From: Candidatus Mcinerneyibacteriota bacterium
GTDB lineage: Bacteria > Macinerneyibacteriota > Macinerneyibacteria > Macinerneyibacteriales > DSCS01
Length of the DNA stretch: 16,566 nucleotides
Assembly: GCA_016937175.1 (NCBI GenBank)
Contig: JAFGWL010000055.1
Coordinates: 1 to 16,566 of the forward strand
Reading direction: 5' to 3'
The notes beneath the pieces were generated by a model. That model made no database searches. It was given only the letters and a program-made list of their open reading frames with translations, and was not told where the DNA came from. This document shows positions 13,753 to 16,566 of this stretch, one piece after another (position 1 is the first letter of the stretch; each line of letters starts with the position of its first letter). A program made the translations under genes and the position numbers.

Positions 13753-14342
13753 GACTGCCTCCAATTCTTCAACAGGATCAACCCGTTTTTTCCGCTCTTT
13801 TCCGGATGAAACTGAACTCCATAGGCTTTCCCGATCCGGAAAGCCGCAGCGAAGGATGTGCCATACTCACTTAAAGCGATGGCCCCTTCTGTATCAGCCG
13901 GGAAAGCATATCCATGCACAAAGTAAAAATATGCTTTCTTACGGGGAATGTTGTGAAACAAAGGATCATCCTGAAAATCAACCCTGTTCCACCCCATGTG
14001 AATACGTCTTGGCCCCTCTATTTTGACGCAACTCTTTTTGACAAGCGAGATTCCCCGTCCGTTTGCGGATTCTTCACTGGATTCTCCCAGCAGCTGCATC
14101 CCCAGGCAGATCCCCAGAAAGGGCCGGCCTTCGTCTATCCACCTTTGAAGCGGGCTCTTCAATCCTGCGATCTCCAGCCTGTGGGCGGCTTCTCCGAATG
14201 CTCCTACTCCGGGGAGAATCACGGCTCTCACTTCATCAAGCTCTTCAGCCCGTGAGATAAAGATCGAATCCATCTCCAGATAGCGGAGCGCTTTTCTCAC
14301 TGAGTAAAGATTCCCTGCTCCGTAATCAATAATCCCCACCAT
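13740..14342 (-). CDS. hisH: Imidazole glycerol phosphate synthase, glutamine amidotransferase subunit
   Basis: A 200-residue class I glutaminase supplying ammonia to HisF. The triad is C79 in GICLGMQLL, H179 and E181 in VQFHPEKSG. The N-terminal IDYGAGNLYSV and the oxyanion-strand region PGVGAF (44-49) match the family, as does Y-F-V-H-G-Y (140-145). Its ATG lies 17 nt inside the end of hisB with a GAGG just ahead. Confidence 0.96.
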   Translation of the reverse strand: MVGIIDYGAGNLYSVRKALRYLEMDSIFISRAEELDEVRAVILPGVGAFGEAAHRLEIAGLKSPLQRWIDEGRPFLGICLGMQLLGESSEESANGRGISLVKKSCVKIEGPRRIHMGWNRVDFQDDPLFHNIPRKKAYFYFVHGYAFPADTEGAIALSEYGTSFAAAFRIGKAYGVQFHPEKSGKNGLILLKNWRQSWDV

Positions 14343-14934
14343 TGTCCATCACCTCTTTCGTACTGGGGAATCTATCCCCCAGGCGGTTGTCCCGGGTACA
14401 GGCCATGCGCAGGCTCTTCCCCAGGGCTTTAAAGATCGATTCCATCTTATGATGGTCACTTCGCCCCTGATACATGGTCACATTCACCGTGCCCCTGAGG
14501 CCCACAGAGAGCCCGTAAATAAAATCTTCCAGACAATCGGTGTCCATCTCTCCCACAAAGCGGCGCTTGAAAGAGGCCTCACATTTGAAGTAAGGACGTC
14601 CGCTGAGGTCCACCGCCACAGCGCTCAACGCATCCTCCATGGGAAAGATATAAAATCCGCTGCGGTAGATCCCCTTTCGCTCTCCCAGAGCTTTGGAAAA
14701 AGCTTCTCCCAACACCAGCCCTGTATCTTCCATCAGATGATGCTGGTCCACATGCAGATCGCCTTCAGCATGAAGGCTCAAGTCAAAAAGCCCGTGACAG
14801 ACTAGTGCCTCCAGCATATGAGAAAAAAAGGCCGGAAAGACCTCAATCTTCGTTTCCCCGCTTCCGTCAAGGTCCAAATGTATAGAAATCCGGGTCTCTT
14901 TTGTCTTTCGTTCGACTTGGCTGCAGCGCTTCAT
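14326..14934 (-). CDS. hisB: Imidazoleglycerol-phosphate dehydratase (monofunctional)
   Basis: A 202-residue manganese enzyme converting IGP to imidazole acetol phosphate. Metal-binding histidines appear as the HHLMEDTG repeat (65-72) and HHKMESIFKA (161-170), with H39 in FFSHML. The family usually has F-x-D-H-M there, so the D-to-S change at residue 38 is mildly unusual. There is no N-terminal histidinol phosphatase domain, so that activity must come from a separate gene not in this window. AGGAGG lies 5 nt before the ATG, which overlaps the hisC stop by 4 nt. Confidence 0.95.
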   Translation of the reverse strand: MKRCSQVERKTKETRISIHLDLDGSGETKIEVFPAFFSHMLEALVCHGLFDLSLHAEGDLHVDQHHLMEDTGLVLGEAFSKALGERKGIYRSGFYIFPMEDALSAVAVDLSGRPYFKCEASFKRRFVGEMDTDCLEDFIYGLSVGLRGTVNVTMYQGRSDHHKMESIFKALGKSLRMACTRDNRLGDRFPSTKEVMDNGGDY

Positions 14935-15929
14935 GACAACCTCCTTTGTACTGAGTCCACAGCTTTCAAAAGCCTGTTGTTTTCCCGGGGCCTCCCGACA
15001 GATATGCGAAGCCAGGAAGCTAAAGGCCCGTTTTCATAAACACGAGGGACAATCCTCTCGTGATCAAGGGAATCCAGAAGAGATCGATGGCTCTCCGGAG
15101 TCTTTCCCCGGACAAGAATGAAGTTCGCTTCGCCGGGGACGACAGTAAAAAAAGGACTCTTTTTGAGCCGGACGATAAGGCGGGCTCGTTCACTGCGTAA
15201 TTTTGCCACCCTCTTTTCCATGACTCTTTTCCTTCCCACAGCTTCTTTAAGAAGCAGGAGGGAAAAGAACCCCGGGTTATAGGGCAGACTCACCTTTCTC
15301 AATTCTTCTATGGTTCTTTTCGCGCCTATGGCATACCCGATGCGCGCTCCTGCCAGGCCGAAGGCCTTGGAAAGAGTCCGCAGGATCACCACATTCTCAT
15401 GTCTTTCAATAAGCGGGATGCAGCTTTCACCGGGGAACTCTCCATAGGCTTCATCAATAAGGACTCTTCCGGTACATTTCCCGGCGACCTTCTCAATAAA
15501 ATTCACAGGCAAAGACTCTCCTGACGGATTACCCGGAGAGATAAGAATGACAAGGTCTGCTCTTTTCACTTCATCAAGAAAGACTGTCCGGTCAAAAGAG
15601 AGGTCGTTTTTCAGAGGGACTCTGATCGCCTCACAGCCCGACCGGGCTGCCTCTTTCTCATAAGTGACAAAACCGGGGGAAATCATCAGAACCGTCTTCC
15701 CCCTATCTCCCCAGGCCAGAAAAGCCAGACGGATAAGCTCATTGGAGCCGTTGCCAAGCCAAAGGTTTTCCACATTTTTACCTGTGTAAAGACTCAGTTC
15801 GTTCAAGGCCTCATGGTTCGACTCTTCCGGATAGCGATTCCAGGATGTGAAAAGCGCTTTCAATGTCACCTTCAGTTTTGCTCTGAAAGGAAAATCATAG
15901 GGTGATTCGTTCATATGCATCCGTATCAT
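14931..15929 (-). CDS. hisC: Histidinol-phosphate aminotransferase
   Basis: A 332-residue PLP enzyme of fold type I. The lysine that binds PLP is K188 in RTLSKAFGLAGARIGY; the cofactor-binding NGSNELIRL (about 60-68), SPGNPSG (131-137), DEAYGEF (159-165) and the C-terminal arginine in LRISVGRP are all present. It is about 20 residues shorter than typical HisC. The start is the ATG at 15929, overlapping the hisG stop by one base (TGATG); a GTG one codon earlier is possible. Confidence 0.94.
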   Translation of the reverse strand: MIRMHMNESPYDFPFRAKLKVTLKALFTSWNRYPEESNHEALNELSLYTGKNVENLWLGNGSNELIRLAFLAWGDRGKTVLMISPGFVTYEKEAARSGCEAIRVPLKNDLSFDRTVFLDEVKRADLVILISPGNPSGESLPVNFIEKVAGKCTGRVLIDEAYGEFPGESCIPLIERHENVVILRTLSKAFGLAGARIGYAIGAKRTIEELRKVSLPYNPGFFSLLLLKEAVGRKRVMEKRVAKLRSERARLIVRLKKSPFFTVVPGEANFILVRGKTPESHRSLLDSLDHERIVPRVYENGPLASWLRISVGRPRENNRLLKAVDSVQRRLS

Positions 15930-16566
15930 CACGGCACCACCTTGTTAAAGGGATACTCCAGAATATCAGTAACGCCCCGTGCTTTTAAACGGGGAATAAG
16001 CCGGCGCGCCTCTTCGCGCAAAACAGCGCTCTTCACTGAGAAACCGGCTTCGTTATAGAGAGGGGCAACCGTGGGTGCGCGCATGGCAGGAAGAAGGGCC
16101 ACGACCTCGTCCAGCAGGTCAGGCGCCACATTCATCTCCAGCATCACACGTTTCCGGGCATCCAAAACGGCGGTAAAAAGCATGCAGAGTTCATCGAGCT
16201 TCTCCTTTTTCTCTCTATCTTTCAGCGCTTCAGGAGACGCTACAAAGACAGTCTGGGAAGTCAAAAGGGTATCGAGGATCTTCAGCCCGTGGCGCCGCAG
16301 GGTCTCTCCCGTTGAGGTATTGTCGATGATCATATCAGCATCACACGGGGGAAAGGCTTCCGTGGCGCCGTAACTGCGGATAATATGAAAACCCTTTACT
16401 CTTTGCTCCAACCAGGGACGGGCCAGATTGACATACTCTGTGGCCACGACCACACGTTTTGAAAAGAGCTCTTCTTCCTCGCGTTCTTCGGGAGTGGCGG
16501 CCACAATGGACACTTTGTCAAACCCCGTAAAAAGGAGGATCTCCACATGAGCCCTGGTCTCTCTGA
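15929..16566 (-). CDS. hisG: ATP phosphoribosyltransferase, long form (5' end outside window)
   Basis: The 3' two thirds of HisG, which makes phosphoribosyl-ATP in the committed step. The segment YGATEAFPPCDADMIIDNTSTGETLRRHGL matches the catalytic PRPP-binding region, split here as GATEAF and STGETLRRHGL. The C-terminal part (APTVAPLYNEAGFSVKS, then IPRLKARGVTDILEYPFNK) is the ACT-like regulatory domain found only in the long, HisZ-independent form, which is feedback-inhibited by histidine. The frame remains open to the right edge; an internal GTG near 16546 is not a real start. Confidence 0.93.
   Translation of the reverse strand, partial: RETRAHVEILLFTGFDKVSIVAATPEEREEEELFSKRVVVATEYVNLARPWLEQRVKGFHIIRSYGATEAFPPCDADMIIDNTSTGETLRRHGLKILDTLLTSQTVFVASPEALKDREKKEKLDELCMLFTAVLDARKRVMLEMNVAPDLLDEVVALLPAMRAPTVAPLYNEAGFSVKSAVLREEARRLIPRLKARGVTDILEYPFNKVVP

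Overview
The window is a gene-dense bacterial chromosome segment in which every supported gene lies on the minus strand, so transcription runs from high to low coordinates. Most genes have a good Shine-Dalgarno sequence (AGGAGG/AAAGGAG). That argues against Bacteroidota, although one gene (a six-bladed beta-propeller with the GxGPGE motif) is of a type common there and in Aminicenantes/Acidobacteria-like lineages. A lipoprotein-type signal suggests a diderm. I cannot assign a phylum from sequence alone.

Layout in transcription order. (1) 16566-10467: a compact histidine operon, hisG (5' end outside the window), hisC, hisB, hisH, hisF, a fused hisA-hisIE and hisD, every junction overlapping by 1-17 nt, ending in a hairpin terminator. 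(2) 10280-2345: a self-contained locus that I read as an undescribed peptide natural-product (RiPP-like) system. It has a strong promoter, a CPBP-family intramembrane protease, a LuxR-type regulator with a degenerate receiver domain, and a 240-nt intergenic region with a 31-bp near-perfect palindrome. These are followed by NINE tandem small genes (41-45 aa) whose products share a short N-terminal block (M-[EDK]-[YF]-...) and an almost invariant C-terminal octapeptide (EETGRPVL). After a strong intrinsic terminator come a YcaO-domain enzyme, a type I ABC exporter and a beta-propeller lipoprotein, closed by another hairpin. (3) 2269-1: an arsenic resistance operon, arsR, acr3, a thioredoxin-like CPKC protein, arsC and the start of an ArsP/DUF318-like permease running off the left end.

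How the central locus could work (inference): the protease/LuxR pair senses or regulates, the nine small peptides are made in excess because a terminator sits between them and the enzyme genes, YcaO modifies them in an ATP-dependent reaction, the ABC exporter moves the product out, and the surface propeller binds, displays or processes it. There is no visible partner protein (no TfuA, ThiF-like/ocin protein or flavin dehydrogenase), no PqqD-like recognition domain and no peptidase domain on the exporter. Seven of the nine peptides lack cysteine, so classical thiazole chemistry is unlikely.

Several starts were moved from an upstream TTG/GTG to an internal ATG with a well-placed ribosome binding site (ycaO, arsR, hisF) or to the first ATG after a GTG/TTG (arsC, hisC, CPBP).
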